This document shows positions 55,595-64,000 of a DNA stretch of 64,000 bases, piece after piece. The number at the start of each line of letters is the position of its first letter. Within the stretch, counting starts at the first letter, position 1. A model generated the notes under the pieces. That model saw only the letters and a list, made by a program, of their open reading frames with translations, did not search any database and had not been told where the DNA came from. This stretch comes from Campylobacter concisus (GTDB lineage: Bacteria; Campylobacterota; Campylobacteria; Campylobacterales; Campylobacteraceae). The stretch is from NCBI RefSeq assembly GCF_015229955.1, contig NZ_JAAKYZ010000004.1:116680-180679 (forward strand), given 5' to 3'. The position numbers and the translations under genes are program-made.

Positions 55595-56563
55595 TTATTT
55601 TAAAATAACAAAACCAAGACCAAATTTATCAGTATGTCTATTATAATCAATCAAACTCTCGCCATATCCCGTAAAATACTGCAAATAGCCATAAACTCCT
55701 GTTGAGAAGATAGGAAACATATATGAAATTTCAGCAGCACCTTTATTTGTTTTATCAAAATGTAAGTTATTTCTTAGCATTAGGCTAAAAATGTGATCAT
55801 TAAGGTTGTAGCTAAGCCTTACATCGCCGTGTCCTATGTATTTTAATATATCTTTATTATCGCCCTTATTGCCCACTACCATCCAAGCTCTTGGTGAAAT
55901 GCTAAGCTTGCCAAAAACAAAATCACTTTGCGCATAAGCTCTATTCCAGCTTCTTGAATTGCTACCATCTCGTCCATTTGACTCATGCAAAAGTCCAAAT
56001 TTTAGGTTTTTAACACCTATTTGCTCCAAATATTTTGGCGAAGCAAAATTTAGAAAAATTTCTGGCTGATAGTTTGTCTCACGAAACGGCGCTGAAGTTC
56101 TTGTTATCTGCCACCAAGATGTCTGCGTATAGGCTGCTACAAGGCTCTCTCTAAGTCCAAACAGGTCATAAAATAACGGCTTTGCAAGGCTTATTTGAAA
56201 CTTAGTTTCAACGCTCTTTCGCTCATCGTTTGGCACATTTTTAGCATAAGTTACTGGCAAAAGGTAGTTAAATTTATAAAGCTCGATGCCTAGTGCATTT
56301 TGTAAATTTTTACCACTTTTATCTTCTCTTAAAAGATCGGCTTGCTTTAGCTTTGCCTCTCTTGGCGCTGGCTCGCTTACTTGCACATTTTGCATCACGT
56401 TTTGCTCGTTTAAAGAGCTTTTGGCTAGCTCTTTATAAATTTGCATCGCAGCCTTTATGTCACCACTTTGTTCCAGCTCTTGTGCTCTTTTAAAATCGTC
56501 CAGCCCACTTGCCATCAAAAAACTAAGGCTAAGGCTTAAAAATAATAAAATTTTACTCATCAT
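55595..56563 (-). CDS. pldA: outer membrane phospholipase A
   Basis: 322 residues with a signal peptide (MSKILLFLSLSLSFLMASG). A charged N-terminal extension (about 20-90) precedes the 12-strand barrel. The catalytic triad is complete: His193, Ser195 and Asn207, in HESNG and SRSWNR with E. coli OMPLA spacing. It degrades phospholipids in the outer leaflet when the membrane is disturbed, complementing the MlaAC system at 34 kb. The start overlaps the mobA end by 11 nt. Confidence 0.94.
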   Translation of the reverse strand: MMSKILLFLSLSLSFLMASGLDDFKRAQELEQSGDIKAAMQIYKELAKSSLNEQNVMQNVQVSEPAPREAKLKQADLLREDKSGKNLQNALGIELYKFNYLLPVTYAKNVPNDERKSVETKFQISLAKPLFYDLFGLRESLVAAYTQTSWWQITRTSAPFRETNYQPEIFLNFASPKYLEQIGVKNLKFGLLHESNGRDGSNSRSWNRAYAQSDFVFGKLSISPRAWMVVGNKGDNKDILKYIGHGDVRLSYNLNDHIFSLMLRNNLHFDKTNKGAAEISYMFPIFSTGVYGYLQYFTGYGESLIDYNRHTDKFGLGFVILK

Positions 56564-57128
56564 CTATCTTCTTTTCTTGAATTTTCTTTGCCATTTCGTA
56601 TTCGTCAGGGAAATTAACGTTAAAAAACTGCTCACTATCTTTAAAATTTACGACTTTGCATTTACAGCTTTTTCTCAAAAGTCCGATTTTATGCTCATTT
56701 TTTAAATAAAACTCATGAGCCAAAGTGACAAGCCTTGGGCTAAAAAAACCACAAAGCGAGTGAATGTGCTCATTATCACTGGCCACAACCATATCAAATT
56801 CATCTTTAAATTTAGCAAGCTCTTTAAGGCTAGAAAGATCAAAAAATGGCATATCAGCTGGTATCACAAAAATGCTATGATCAAAATTTTTAAGAATGGA
56901 GTAAAGTGCGAGCATTGGCGAATAGCTATCGCTATTTTCATCTTTTATAAGCTTTAGTGGCGGGCTAAATTTCTCAAATTTTGAGCTTACATAAACTTCG
57001 TCAAAAGCTTTGCTAAATTTCGCAACCTCATAATGAGTAAGCGTCTTAAAACCACCAAATGGCAAAAGTGTCTTATCTTGCCCCATACGCGAGCTTTTGC
57101 CACCTGCTAAAATCACGCAAGTTTGCAT
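56553..57128 (-). CDS. mobA: molybdenum cofactor guanylyltransferase
   Basis: 191 residues. VILAGGKSSRMGQDKTLLPF is the GTP-binding signature loop, and FVIPADMPFFDLSSLKEL carries the metal-binding aspartate. It attaches GMP to molybdopterin for the bis-MGD cofactor needed by enzymes such as the TtrA-like reductase nearby. Coupled to pldA by overlap although unrelated in function. Confidence 0.92.
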   Translation of the reverse strand: MQTCVILAGGKSSRMGQDKTLLPFGGFKTLTHYEVAKFSKAFDEVYVSSKFEKFSPPLKLIKDENSDSYSPMLALYSILKNFDHSIFVIPADMPFFDLSSLKELAKFKDEFDMVVASDNEHIHSLCGFFSPRLVTLAHEFYLKNEHKIGLLRKSCKCKVVNFKDSEQFFNVNFPDEYEMAKKIQEKKIDDE

Positions 57129-57233
57129 CTTTTCCCTTAAGAAAGTTATGAGGCTAAATTTAGCTAAAAGCGGCTTTGATCTACCAAAAATATGCGATAA
57201 AAACTTATTTTTGTTTATGCTACTTGTGAAATT

Positions 57234-57722
57234 TTAAGCCTGCTTTACCCTTTTCATTGTTAAAAATTCCTCGTAGCGATGATCTATGATAGCTTTGATC
57301 AAGGCATAGTTTTCTTGTGAGTTTTCTATATAAAAATAGGCGTTATCAAAGTATTTTTCACCAAATTTTTTCGAAACAAAATCCGTATAATCCTGCAAAT
57401 ACCAACCATATATTTTGGCGAATTTTGTCCGATCAGTCGTATAGTAAGCTTTTGCAAAGGCTTTACCAGCAGTATTTAGCTCCGCACTTCCAAGTACGCC
57501 GTCCATAGCGTCAAAAAGATACTGACGATAGTTAAAATTTTCGTCCATCTGTGCTATATCGTCCGCAAAATCTGCCGCAAATTCCTTCGAATAAAATTTG
57601 TGTTCCATGCACCAGCGAAAGAAAAATGCAATGTGTGTCGCACCGTTTTCATGCGGTATATCAGTCGGCGCATCTTTCGCACCCCAATGCCATTTTGCTT
57701 TGTCATATACTATATCTGGCAT
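57234..57722 (-). CDS. DUF7832-like protein
   Basis: 162 residues. YDKAKWHWGAKDAPTDIPHENGATHIAFFFRWCMEH resembles my memory of the DUF7832 group, often found beside toxin-immunity or unknown genes. The C-terminal half is aromatic and helical. No signal peptide or membrane segment. Single-gene unit. Function unknown. Confidence 0.65.
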   Translation of the reverse strand: MPDIVYDKAKWHWGAKDAPTDIPHENGATHIAFFFRWCMEHKFYSKEFAADFADDIAQMDENFNYRQYLFDAMDGVLGSAELNTAGKAFAKAYYTTDRTKFAKIYGWYLQDYTDFVSKKFGEKYFDNAYFYIENSQENYALIKAIIDHRYEEFLTMKRVKQA

Positions 57723-57818
57723 TTTTATCCTTTTAAAATGCTCAATTTTACTAAAACCATCTTAATCGCAGTAAAAATCTGGCTATTTTGTACATTTACT
57801 TGCTACGATTAAAAAAGA

Positions 57819-57824
57819 TATAAT
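57819..57824 (+). promoter_or_regulatory. -10 box of the SemiSWEET gene
   Basis: Perfect TATAAT 26 nt before the ATG, with AAGGAG ribosome site between. Confidence 0.6.
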
Positions 57825-57849
57825 GGCGCTTTTATTTTAAGGAGAAGCA

Positions 57850-58107
57850 ATGAGCGAAAAAAATCTACAAATTTTAGGCTGGATCGGCACTTGCCTATCA
57901 ATTGTTATGTACTTTTCATACATCCCACAAATAATGGGCAACCTTGACGGCAACAAGACGCCTTTTATACAGCCACTGGCAGCCGCACTAAACTGCACAA
58001 TCTGGACAAGTTACGGTCTATTAAAAACTAAAAAAGACTATCCACTTTCTGCTGCAAACTTCCCAGGCATAATCTTTGGTCTTTTGGCTACGATAACAGC
58101 GTTTTAA
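57850..58107 (+). CDS. SemiSWEET-family sugar transporter
   Basis: 85 residues with three membrane helices. The PQ motif (YFSYIPQIMGNLDGNKT, about residues 23-39) and the NCTIWTSYGLLK segment are typical of SemiSWEETs, which dimerise to carry sugars passively. A strong terminator follows. No sugar-catabolic partner is nearby. Confidence 0.88.
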   Translation: MSEKNLQILGWIGTCLSIVMYFSYIPQIMGNLDGNKTPFIQPLAAALNCTIWTSYGLLKTKKDYPLSAANFPGIIFGLLATITAF

Positions 58108-58116
58108 TGCGCTAAA

Positions 58117-58165
58117 AACCGGCAAATTTGTAAAAATAGCTGGATTTGCTGGTTAAATTTATTTT
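58117..58165 (+). terminator. terminator of the SemiSWEET gene
   Basis: AACCGGCAAAT pairs with ATTTGCTGGTT (11 bp with one G-T wobble), followed by AAATTTATTTT. The remaining sequence up to 58413 is AT-rich and holds nothing I can identify. Confidence 0.7.
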
Positions 58166-58413
58166 ATACAAACTCTTCAAATTTCTTTGATATTTCACAA
58201 AGAATTAACTCAATTTTGTCAATTAGAAGAATAAAAGCTTTTTTTAGAAGAGATACTTTTAAATTTTATTTGATTATGTAAAAACAAGCCTAGAGCGGTA
58301 AGATTCCAAGATAGATTTGGATGTTGTGACGAAATTTTCACACAAGATAAAACATCTAGTTTATCGAAGTTTGAAAATTTCTAACTCATTCAAAGATACT
58401 TAAAAGCTAACGC

Positions 58414-59679
58414 CTATAAGTCCCTTGGATCGGCGATTTTACCTGCTATGGCTGAGGCTGCTACAACTGCTGAGTTGGCTAGATAAATTTCACTCGTTCT
58501 ATCGCCCATACGGCCTACGAAATTTCTATTTGTTGTTGAGATACAGCGTTCATTTGCACCTAAAATTCCCATATATCCGCCAAGACAAGCGCCACAAGTT
58601 GGATTGCTCACGACCGCTCCTGCTTCGATGAAAATGTCGATTAAGCCCTCTTTTTCGGCAGCTCTTGCGATCTTTTGCGTCGCTGGAGTGATGATGAGCC
58701 TTGTTTTGCGGGCTACTTTTTTGCCTTTTAAAATTTGTGCTGCGATTCGAAGGTCGCCTAGGCGGCCATTCGTACATGAACCGATAAATGCTTGATCAAT
58801 GGCTAAATCGTCACGAACCGCTTGTCTTACGCTCTTGCCGTTGCTTGGTAAAAATGGATATGCGATGACTGGATCAAGATTGGTCACATCGATCTCTAAA
58901 ATTTTGTCGTATTTTGCGCTCTCGTCTGAGTAGAAAAATTTTGGTTTATCGCGTAAATTTTTATCTTTCAAAAACTCTTTTGTGATCTCATCAACCGCAA
59001 TGATACCGCTCTTTGCACCAGCCTCGATCGCCATGTTGCACATTGAAAATCTATCATCCATACTAAGGCCCTCTATCACCTCGCCACTAAACTCAAGCGC
59101 CTTGTAAAGTGCGCCATCAACGCCTATTTGACGGATGATCTCAAGGATGAGATCCTTGCCATAAACGTGCTTATCAAGCTTGCCTTTAAAGATGACCTTG
59201 ATGCTCTCAGGCACTTTAAACCAGTTTTTGCCAGTGATCATCGCATAAGCTAGGTCGGTACTGCCCATACCAGTGCTAAACGCTCCAAGAGCGCCGTGCG
59301 TACAGGTGTGACTATCTGCGCCTATGATGACGTCGCCTGGGATGACTAGCCCCTTTTCAGGCAAAAGCGCATGCTCGATACCCATATCTTTTTCATCAAA
59401 ATAGTTTTTAAGGTCGTGTTTGTAGGCAAATTCGCGTGAAATTTTGGCTTGATTTGCGCTTAGGATATCTTTTGTAGGGATGTAGTGATCCATCACGATG
59501 GCAAAGCCATCTGGGTTAGCTAGCTTTTTAGCGCCGCTTCGCTCAAACTGCTTGATCGAGATAGGCGTCGTGATGTCGTTACCTATGATCATATCGATCT
59601 TGCTTTCGATGATCTCTCCTGCGCCCACCTCTTTGCCAACGTGATCTGAAAATATTTTCTCGGTGATAGTTTGTTTCAT
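58414..59679 (-). CDS. leuC: 3-isopropylmalate dehydratase large subunit
   Basis: 421 residues, the shorter LeuC/HacA class. GADSHTCTHGALGAFSTGMGSTD, GSCTNGRLGDLRIAA and NPTCGACLGGYMG provide the three cluster cysteines. It isomerises isopropylmalate in leucine synthesis together with LeuD. No leuD follows within the 300 nt downstream, so the small subunit must be elsewhere, or the enzyme acts on a related substrate (homoaconitate-type). Confidence 0.9.
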   Translation of the reverse strand: MKQTITEKIFSDHVGKEVGAGEIIESKIDMIIGNDITTPISIKQFERSGAKKLANPDGFAIVMDHYIPTKDILSANQAKISREFAYKHDLKNYFDEKDMGIEHALLPEKGLVIPGDVIIGADSHTCTHGALGAFSTGMGSTDLAYAMITGKNWFKVPESIKVIFKGKLDKHVYGKDLILEIIRQIGVDGALYKALEFSGEVIEGLSMDDRFSMCNMAIEAGAKSGIIAVDEITKEFLKDKNLRDKPKFFYSDESAKYDKILEIDVTNLDPVIAYPFLPSNGKSVRQAVRDDLAIDQAFIGSCTNGRLGDLRIAAQILKGKKVARKTRLIITPATQKIARAAEKEGLIDIFIEAGAVVSNPTCGACLGGYMGILGANERCISTTNRNFVGRMGDRTSEIYLANSAVVAASAIAGKIADPRDL

Positions 59680-59763
59680 AAATTTCCTTTAAATTTTTGA
59701 GGCGATTTTAACGAAAATTGCTAAATTTAAAGAAAATTTACTAAGCCAAAAGGCCTAGTAAAT

Positions 59764-61908
59764 TTAGAATTTAACGCTAGCTGTTAGCATAAACTGACGA
59801 GCATAACCTGGGGTGATAGGCAGCACTGAAGAGTCGGTTCCAGATGATGCTGTTACGTAGTAAAGTTTATCGGTTAGGTTTTTCACATTAAATGCAAAAA
59901 CTGTCTCATAGCCTGAAATTTTAGTTGTATAGCTAACAAAAGCATCGTAAGTAATAGCATGTGGTAATTTATAAAAGCTTCCATAAGCTGCTGAGCTTTT
60001 TTGTTGATTATAAGTATACCAAGAGCCAAAATACCTGGCGCCACCACCTATTCTTAGACCTTTTACGCCAAGATGGGTAAAATCGTAATTAGCAAATAAA
60101 CTCGCTTGATGCTTTGGAGTAGCCTCAAGTGGCCTACCCACCTTCCAAGCCATATTTCTATCTTCTTTTAGTTTAGTTTTGGTGTAGGTATAGCTTGAAC
60201 TTATGCTAAGTCCATCTGTAATACGTCCATTAAAATCAAACTCTACTCCTCTAGAATTTGCTTTACCACTCGTATATGATATATTATTTACATTATTTAT
60301 AATATTTTTCTTATCGATATTAAATACAGCTGCCATTGCGGTTATGCTATTGTTTTGAAATTTTGTTCCAAATTCGATAGATTTTCCCTCTTCTGGCTCT
60401 AATGAGACAGCACCTTTGCTGCCGATAGAAGTTTGTGGCTTAAAGCTTTGAGAATGGCTAGTATAAACTGACCACTCAGGAGTTAGTAGATATAAAAGTC
60501 CGACATTATAAAGCAGCTTGCCACCACTTTTATCTATACTTTTAGTAAAAGGCAAAGGTCTGGCAATATATCTGTTTTGATCGCCTACTATTTGATTGTA
60601 GTATTCATACCTTAGTCCCGCTACAAATATTAAGCTATCGGTTAAATTTATACTATCTTGTGCGTAAGTACCGATCGTTTTTAGTTTGTGGTATTGCGTC
60701 TTTTTGCTAGCGCCTCTACTTTTGATGTCATCTACGCTAACTCTGCCATAGATCGGTGAGTAGATATTTATATTATTTCTAGCATCGTTTGCTTCGATCT
60801 GACGAGCTTCTGGACGTTGTCTTAGATACTCTTTAGCATCTACTCCAAATAAGAGATTATGAGTTATACTTCCAGTTTCTACTATGCCATTTAATGTAAG
60901 TGATCCAGCATGGGTCTTATGCTCAAAATCTTCATACCACTCCATACGTCTTTTTGCGATTCCGCTAGCTAAATTTATATTCATAATGCGAGCTTGTCCG
61001 TATTCATGTAGTGAGCGTGAAAATGCATAAGCTCCCTTTAATAGCCAATTCTCGCCAAAATTTTTCTCAAAACTTAGATCAAAAGTATCTACTTTGCCAT
61101 CTATTTCGTTAAATGGCTCATCTAATCTGACTTTTTTATCTATGTCTAAAATTTGTCCTGATTCTAGCATATACATGCCGCGATCTGCGGGGTCGGTGTA
61201 TTTTGTATGGGAGTAGGCAGCATCAATACGATAGTCGTCGCCTTTATAACTTATACTTGGAGCGATGAGTAAATTTTTATATTCGCCATACTCTCTCCAA
61301 TAATCCTTACCCGACCAATCAAATATAAATCTATATGCAAAACCGCTCTCACCCAAAGCTCCAGTTGAATCAAAGCCAAAATCTCTATACTTTTTATTAC
61401 CGGTGCCAAGCCAAATTTCATTGCTATTTTCATAAAGCGGTTTTTTAGTTACTAGATTTATGATACCGCCGGCATCTTGAACGCCGTAAAGCAAGCTTGC
61501 TGGGCCCTTTAACACCTCGACGCTTTGTACAGTTGCATTAAAGTTGTGCGTCACACCAGCTGATACACCATTACGCATTATAGAGCCGTCACGTCCGCCA
61601 CCAAAGCCACGCTTTAAAGCCGCATCAAAATTTCCTGAAGTTGTATTCGCATAGCTAACACCACTTACGTTTTGAAGCGATTCCATTAAATTTTCTGGCT
61701 TTTTATCCTTTAGCTGTTGTTGCGTTACGACGTTTACTGTCTGTGGTATCTCAAGAATTGGCGTATTTGTCTTGCCCACCTCACTCGTTGTGGCTCTGTA
61801 ACCATCGTCTGCGCTATCTTCTACACTGATCCCATCCAAGCTTACATCAGTAGCATTTAAAGCAGAAATAGCAAAACAAAGCACCGCACTAATGCGAAAT
61901 TTATTCAT
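59764..61908 (-). CDS. TonB-dependent siderophore receptor
   Basis: 714 residues: a signal peptide ending near ALNA, a plug domain (about 45-165, with IPQTVNVVTQQQLKDKKPEN and VEVLKGPASLLYGVQDAGG) and a 22-strand barrel ending FMLTASVKF. FhuA/FpvA-type arrangement without an N-terminal signalling domain. It imports ferric siderophores using TonB. A likely Fur box lies upstream, implying iron repression. Ligand unknown. Confidence 0.92.
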   Translation of the reverse strand: MNKFRISAVLCFAISALNATDVSLDGISVEDSADDGYRATTSEVGKTNTPILEIPQTVNVVTQQQLKDKKPENLMESLQNVSGVSYANTTSGNFDAALKRGFGGGRDGSIMRNGVSAGVTHNFNATVQSVEVLKGPASLLYGVQDAGGIINLVTKKPLYENSNEIWLGTGNKKYRDFGFDSTGALGESGFAYRFIFDWSGKDYWREYGEYKNLLIAPSISYKGDDYRIDAAYSHTKYTDPADRGMYMLESGQILDIDKKVRLDEPFNEIDGKVDTFDLSFEKNFGENWLLKGAYAFSRSLHEYGQARIMNINLASGIAKRRMEWYEDFEHKTHAGSLTLNGIVETGSITHNLLFGVDAKEYLRQRPEARQIEANDARNNINIYSPIYGRVSVDDIKSRGASKKTQYHKLKTIGTYAQDSINLTDSLIFVAGLRYEYYNQIVGDQNRYIARPLPFTKSIDKSGGKLLYNVGLLYLLTPEWSVYTSHSQSFKPQTSIGSKGAVSLEPEEGKSIEFGTKFQNNSITAMAAVFNIDKKNIINNVNNISYTSGKANSRGVEFDFNGRITDGLSISSSYTYTKTKLKEDRNMAWKVGRPLEATPKHQASLFANYDFTHLGVKGLRIGGGARYFGSWYTYNQQKSSAAYGSFYKLPHAITYDAFVSYTTKISGYETVFAFNVKNLTDKLYYVTASSGTDSSVLPITPGYARQFMLTASVKF

Positions 61909-61940
61909 TAATCATCCCTTAAAGAAAATTTAATATTATA

Positions 61941-61959
61941 AAAATAGTTATCATTATAT
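61941..61959 (-). promoter_or_regulatory. candidate Fur box
   Basis: On the minus strand ATATAATGATAACTATTTT matches the GATAATGATAATCATTATC pattern at most core positions, 33 nt before the receptor ATG. Confidence 0.6.
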
Positions 61960-62129
61960 AAAAATATATTTTAAATTTTTATGAAAAAAATTTACGAAAA
62001 ATTTATATTTTAGTAACATTACAAATAAAACATTTGGAAAAATTAAACATGGATCAGAAAACAGATTTTTACTATTCTTTCATAGCTAGCGATAAAGCTT
62101 TTATTAAAACATTTTTGCAACATTTCTGA

Positions 62130-62135
62130 TATAAT
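62130..62135 (+). promoter_or_regulatory. -10 box of the NFACT gene
   Basis: Perfect TATAAT 7 nt before the ATG at 62142, implying a leader of almost zero length; or the true start is further in. Confidence 0.45.
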
Positions 62136-62141
62136 CCCCAC

Positions 62142-63464
62142 ATGAAGTACGCACATTTAGTTCAAATAGCAAGTTATTTATCAAATTTTACAAAGATAAA
62201 CCAAGCAAAACGCATTAATGATATGGCTATTTTGATCGAATTTAATGGCGAGAAGATCATCTTTGATCTAAATAAATCAAACTCCGCTATCTACAAAGAT
62301 GACGAGTTAAAAGAAGCAAAAATTTATCAAGCACCATTTGATAATGTCCTAAAAAAGCGCTTTAATGCCTCGCATATAAAAAGCGTTGAATGCTTAAAAG
62401 ATAATAGAATTTTAAAATTTATCTGCACGCAAAGCGGCTCATATAAAAGTGAAGATTTCATCCTCTATCTTGAATTTACTGGGCGCTTTACAAATGCTGT
62501 GATAACCGATGAAAATAACGTAATAATCGAGGCGTTAAGACATATCGATAATGGCTACCGCAAAATAGAAACCGGCGAAGTTTTAAAGCAGCTTCCAGCC
62601 ATCGCTATCAAAGAAAAGCCTTGTGAGCAAATAATAGATTTTGAGGCATTTTTTAAAAGCGAAGCAGCTAGAGTAAATGAGTCCAGGATAGCTGGCTTAA
62701 AAGAGGCGAAGCTTACAAGCGTGCAAAAAAAGATAGATAGCATGAGCGAAATTTTAAACTCACTTGAAAACAAAGATGAGCTGATGAGAAAGAGTGAAGA
62801 AGCTGCGAATTTAGGATCGCTTTTGCTTGCAAATTTGGGAAATTTTAAGGGTTATGAGAGAGAAATTTGCCTGAAAGATTTTGATGGCAACGAGATAAAA
62901 CTAACTCTTAGCGATACCCCAAAAAACAGCGCAAATGAATTTTACACAAGATCAAAAAAGCTTCGCGCAAAAGCCCTTGGCGTGGAGATAGAAAAGAGAA
63001 ATTTAAGCGAAAAGATCGAGTTTTTTGAAGGATTAAAATCTCTTTTAAAAGAAGCGAACAGTCTTTATGAGCTTGAAATTTTAAGCCCAAAAAACAAGGC
63101 AAAACAAAGAGAACGCCACGTAAAAGACGTGAGTGAAAATACCGAAATTTTTTACGTTAGAGAATTTAAAATACTAGTTGGTAGAAATGAAAAAGGCAAT
63201 ATAAATTTGCTTGATCTTGCTAAAAAAGATGATATTTGGCTTCATCTAAAAGACGCCCCAAGCGCCCATGTCATCATCAAGACAAACAAGAGCAAAGTGC
63301 CAGAAGACGTGCTAGAAATGGCTGCTAAATTTTGCGTGGAATTTAGCGTAAAAGGGGCTGGCAAATACGAGGTGGACTATACCAAACGCGGAAATTTAAA
63401 ACGTGAAAACGGTGCAAATGTCACTTATACGAACTATAAAACTATCATCATAAATAAAGGCTAA
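62142..63464 (+). CDS. NFACT-family (RqcH/Rqc2-like) protein
   Basis: 440 residues, shorter than bacterial RqcH (about 570). N-terminal NFACT-N domain (about 1-170), a coiled coil (about 175-310), and the C-terminal NFACT-R/DUF814 domain with DDIWLHLKDAPSAHVIIKTN (about 365-385). Members act in ribosome-associated quality control or as fibronectin-binding proteins. No secretion signal, so the intracellular role is more likely. Confidence 0.85.
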   Translation: MKYAHLVQIASYLSNFTKINQAKRINDMAILIEFNGEKIIFDLNKSNSAIYKDDELKEAKIYQAPFDNVLKKRFNASHIKSVECLKDNRILKFICTQSGSYKSEDFILYLEFTGRFTNAVITDENNVIIEALRHIDNGYRKIETGEVLKQLPAIAIKEKPCEQIIDFEAFFKSEAARVNESRIAGLKEAKLTSVQKKIDSMSEILNSLENKDELMRKSEEAANLGSLLLANLGNFKGYEREICLKDFDGNEIKLTLSDTPKNSANEFYTRSKKLRAKALGVEIEKRNLSEKIEFFEGLKSLLKEANSLYELEILSPKNKAKQRERHVKDVSENTEIFYVREFKILVGRNEKGNINLLDLAKKDDIWLHLKDAPSAHVIIKTNKSKVPEDVLEMAAKFCVEFSVKGAGKYEVDYTKRGNLKRENGANVTYTNYKTIIINKG

Positions 63465-63467
63465 AAA

Positions 63468-63812
63468 ATGGCTGTAACACCTTTAGGAAATAGTAACTTT
63501 ATAAATCAAAACGCACCAGTAGTATCGCAAGTGCATGCAAATCAACAAGCTAGATTTGATATGCAGTCTTTGATGGCAGCTGAGCTTGCCTCGCAACAAA
63601 GTGAAGAGATCAAAGAGGTTCGTCCGATGGAAGAGTCTTATAAAATAGACCCTGAAAAGGAACATGAACGCCAAAAAAATGAAGAAGAGGCAAGTGAGTT
63701 TGAGAGCGAAAAACAAAATTCAAGAGATAGTGACGGAGAAAATTTGGACGATATAGCAGATAGTGAGGAAATAGTGCCTAGTGAACATCACATGCTTGAC
63801 ATAACTATTTGA
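63468..63812 (+). CDS. hypothetical acidic protein
   Basis: 114 residues starting 3 nt after the NFACT stop. Residues 1-50 are Gln/Asn-rich. The rest is highly charged (clustered Glu/Lys/Asp) and probably disordered, ending HHMLDITI. I do not recognise a family. Probably real because it is tightly coupled to the previous gene and has protein-like composition. Confidence 0.6.
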   Translation: MAVTPLGNSNFINQNAPVVSQVHANQQARFDMQSLMAAELASQQSEEIKEVRPMEESYKIDPEKEHERQKNEEEASEFESEKQNSRDSDGENLDDIADSEEIVPSEHHMLDITI

Positions 63813-64000
63813 TACCTAAACACCCCAGCCCCACAAACACTACATCTCAAGCCAGCAATACTCCCCCAACACCTAACCCTCCTTCAAATTTTTAACGCAG
63901 TAAATGATAAAGAAAAACTTTTTAAGATCCACTCTGACTCACCTAAAGCCTGCCCGCTTGGTGGCAAGATCGAAGGCCTCTTAACCAACCACTTCCTAAA
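63813..64000 (+). other. open sequence at the window end, coding status unclear
   Basis: The frame of the previous gene stays open for 62 codons past its TGA to the window edge and includes a protein-like VNDKEKLFKIHSDSPKACPL, but it holds no ATG, GTG or TTG start. The opposite strand is also open from the edge to a stop near 63894. Either could be the end or remnant of a neighbouring gene. Confidence 0.25.

Overview
The window is a chromosomal stretch of a Campylobacter. It most resembles the AT-rich, non-thermophilic species around C. concisus, C. showae and C. curvus. The evidence is the codon use, the frequent TTG and GTG starts, TATAAT-type -10 boxes without clear -35 boxes, a polar-flagellum glycosylation locus beside dcd, the futalosine-type menaquinone gene mqnD, a XerH recombinase, and local gene orders I recall from C. 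jejuni (accC-accB-dcd-glycosylation locus-flagellin; topA-bioB; vacJ-ttg2D-RND; fliQ-murB near recA-eno). No prophage, insertion sequence, CRISPR array or rRNA was found, and there is one tRNA (selC).

Layout. 1-6.7 kb (minus): a DMT exporter, a three-lipoprotein CsgG/DUF4810/DUF799 operon, a MATE exporter, accB-accC and a DUF3737 protein. 6.8-18.1 kb (plus): dcd, then ten tightly packed genes (maf plus the complete legionaminic acid pathway legB-C-H-I-G, ptmE-F, legF/ptmB, ptmA) behind a good sigma-54 promoter match. 18.3-19.8 kb (minus): a flagellin gene with a sigma-28 promoter, the likely acceptor of that sugar. 20-28.2 kb (plus): topA, bioB-crcB, an antiporter, gltA and cysQ. bioB-crcB is flanked by two previously unrecognised (to me) families of structured intergenic repeats. 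28.2-33.8 kb (minus): a PKMT-like methyltransferase, a peroxiredoxin and a molybdate operon (modE, modA, TOBE protein, modC, modB). 34-37.7 kb (plus): mlaA-mlaC-RND lipid transport. 37.7-39.9 kb: a BON lipoprotein, tRNA-Sec and a second ModA/ModB-like pair without an ATPase. 40-48.7 kb (plus): pncB, a frameshifted lipoprotein, mqnD, fliQ, murB, recA, eno, an FtsB-like protein, an AMIN protein and xerH. 49-61.9 kb (mostly minus): a TtrA/TtrB-like molybdoenzyme pair, glycerate kinase plus GntP permease, phospholipase A, mobA, a DUF7832-like protein, a SemiSWEET, leuC and a TonB-dependent receptor. 62.1-64 kb (plus): an NFACT protein and a small acidic protein.

Two themes link the genes. One is flagellin and its nonulosonate glycosylation, with different alternative sigma factors suggested for the sugar genes and the flagellin. 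The other is molybdenum/tungsten and selenium metabolism: two oxyanion uptake sets, mobA, selC and a Tat-exported molybdoenzyme, as expected of an anaerobically respiring Campylobacter. The least explained sequence is the paired repeat system around bioB-crcB, where two copies of one element keep the same hairpin although the stem sequence has changed.
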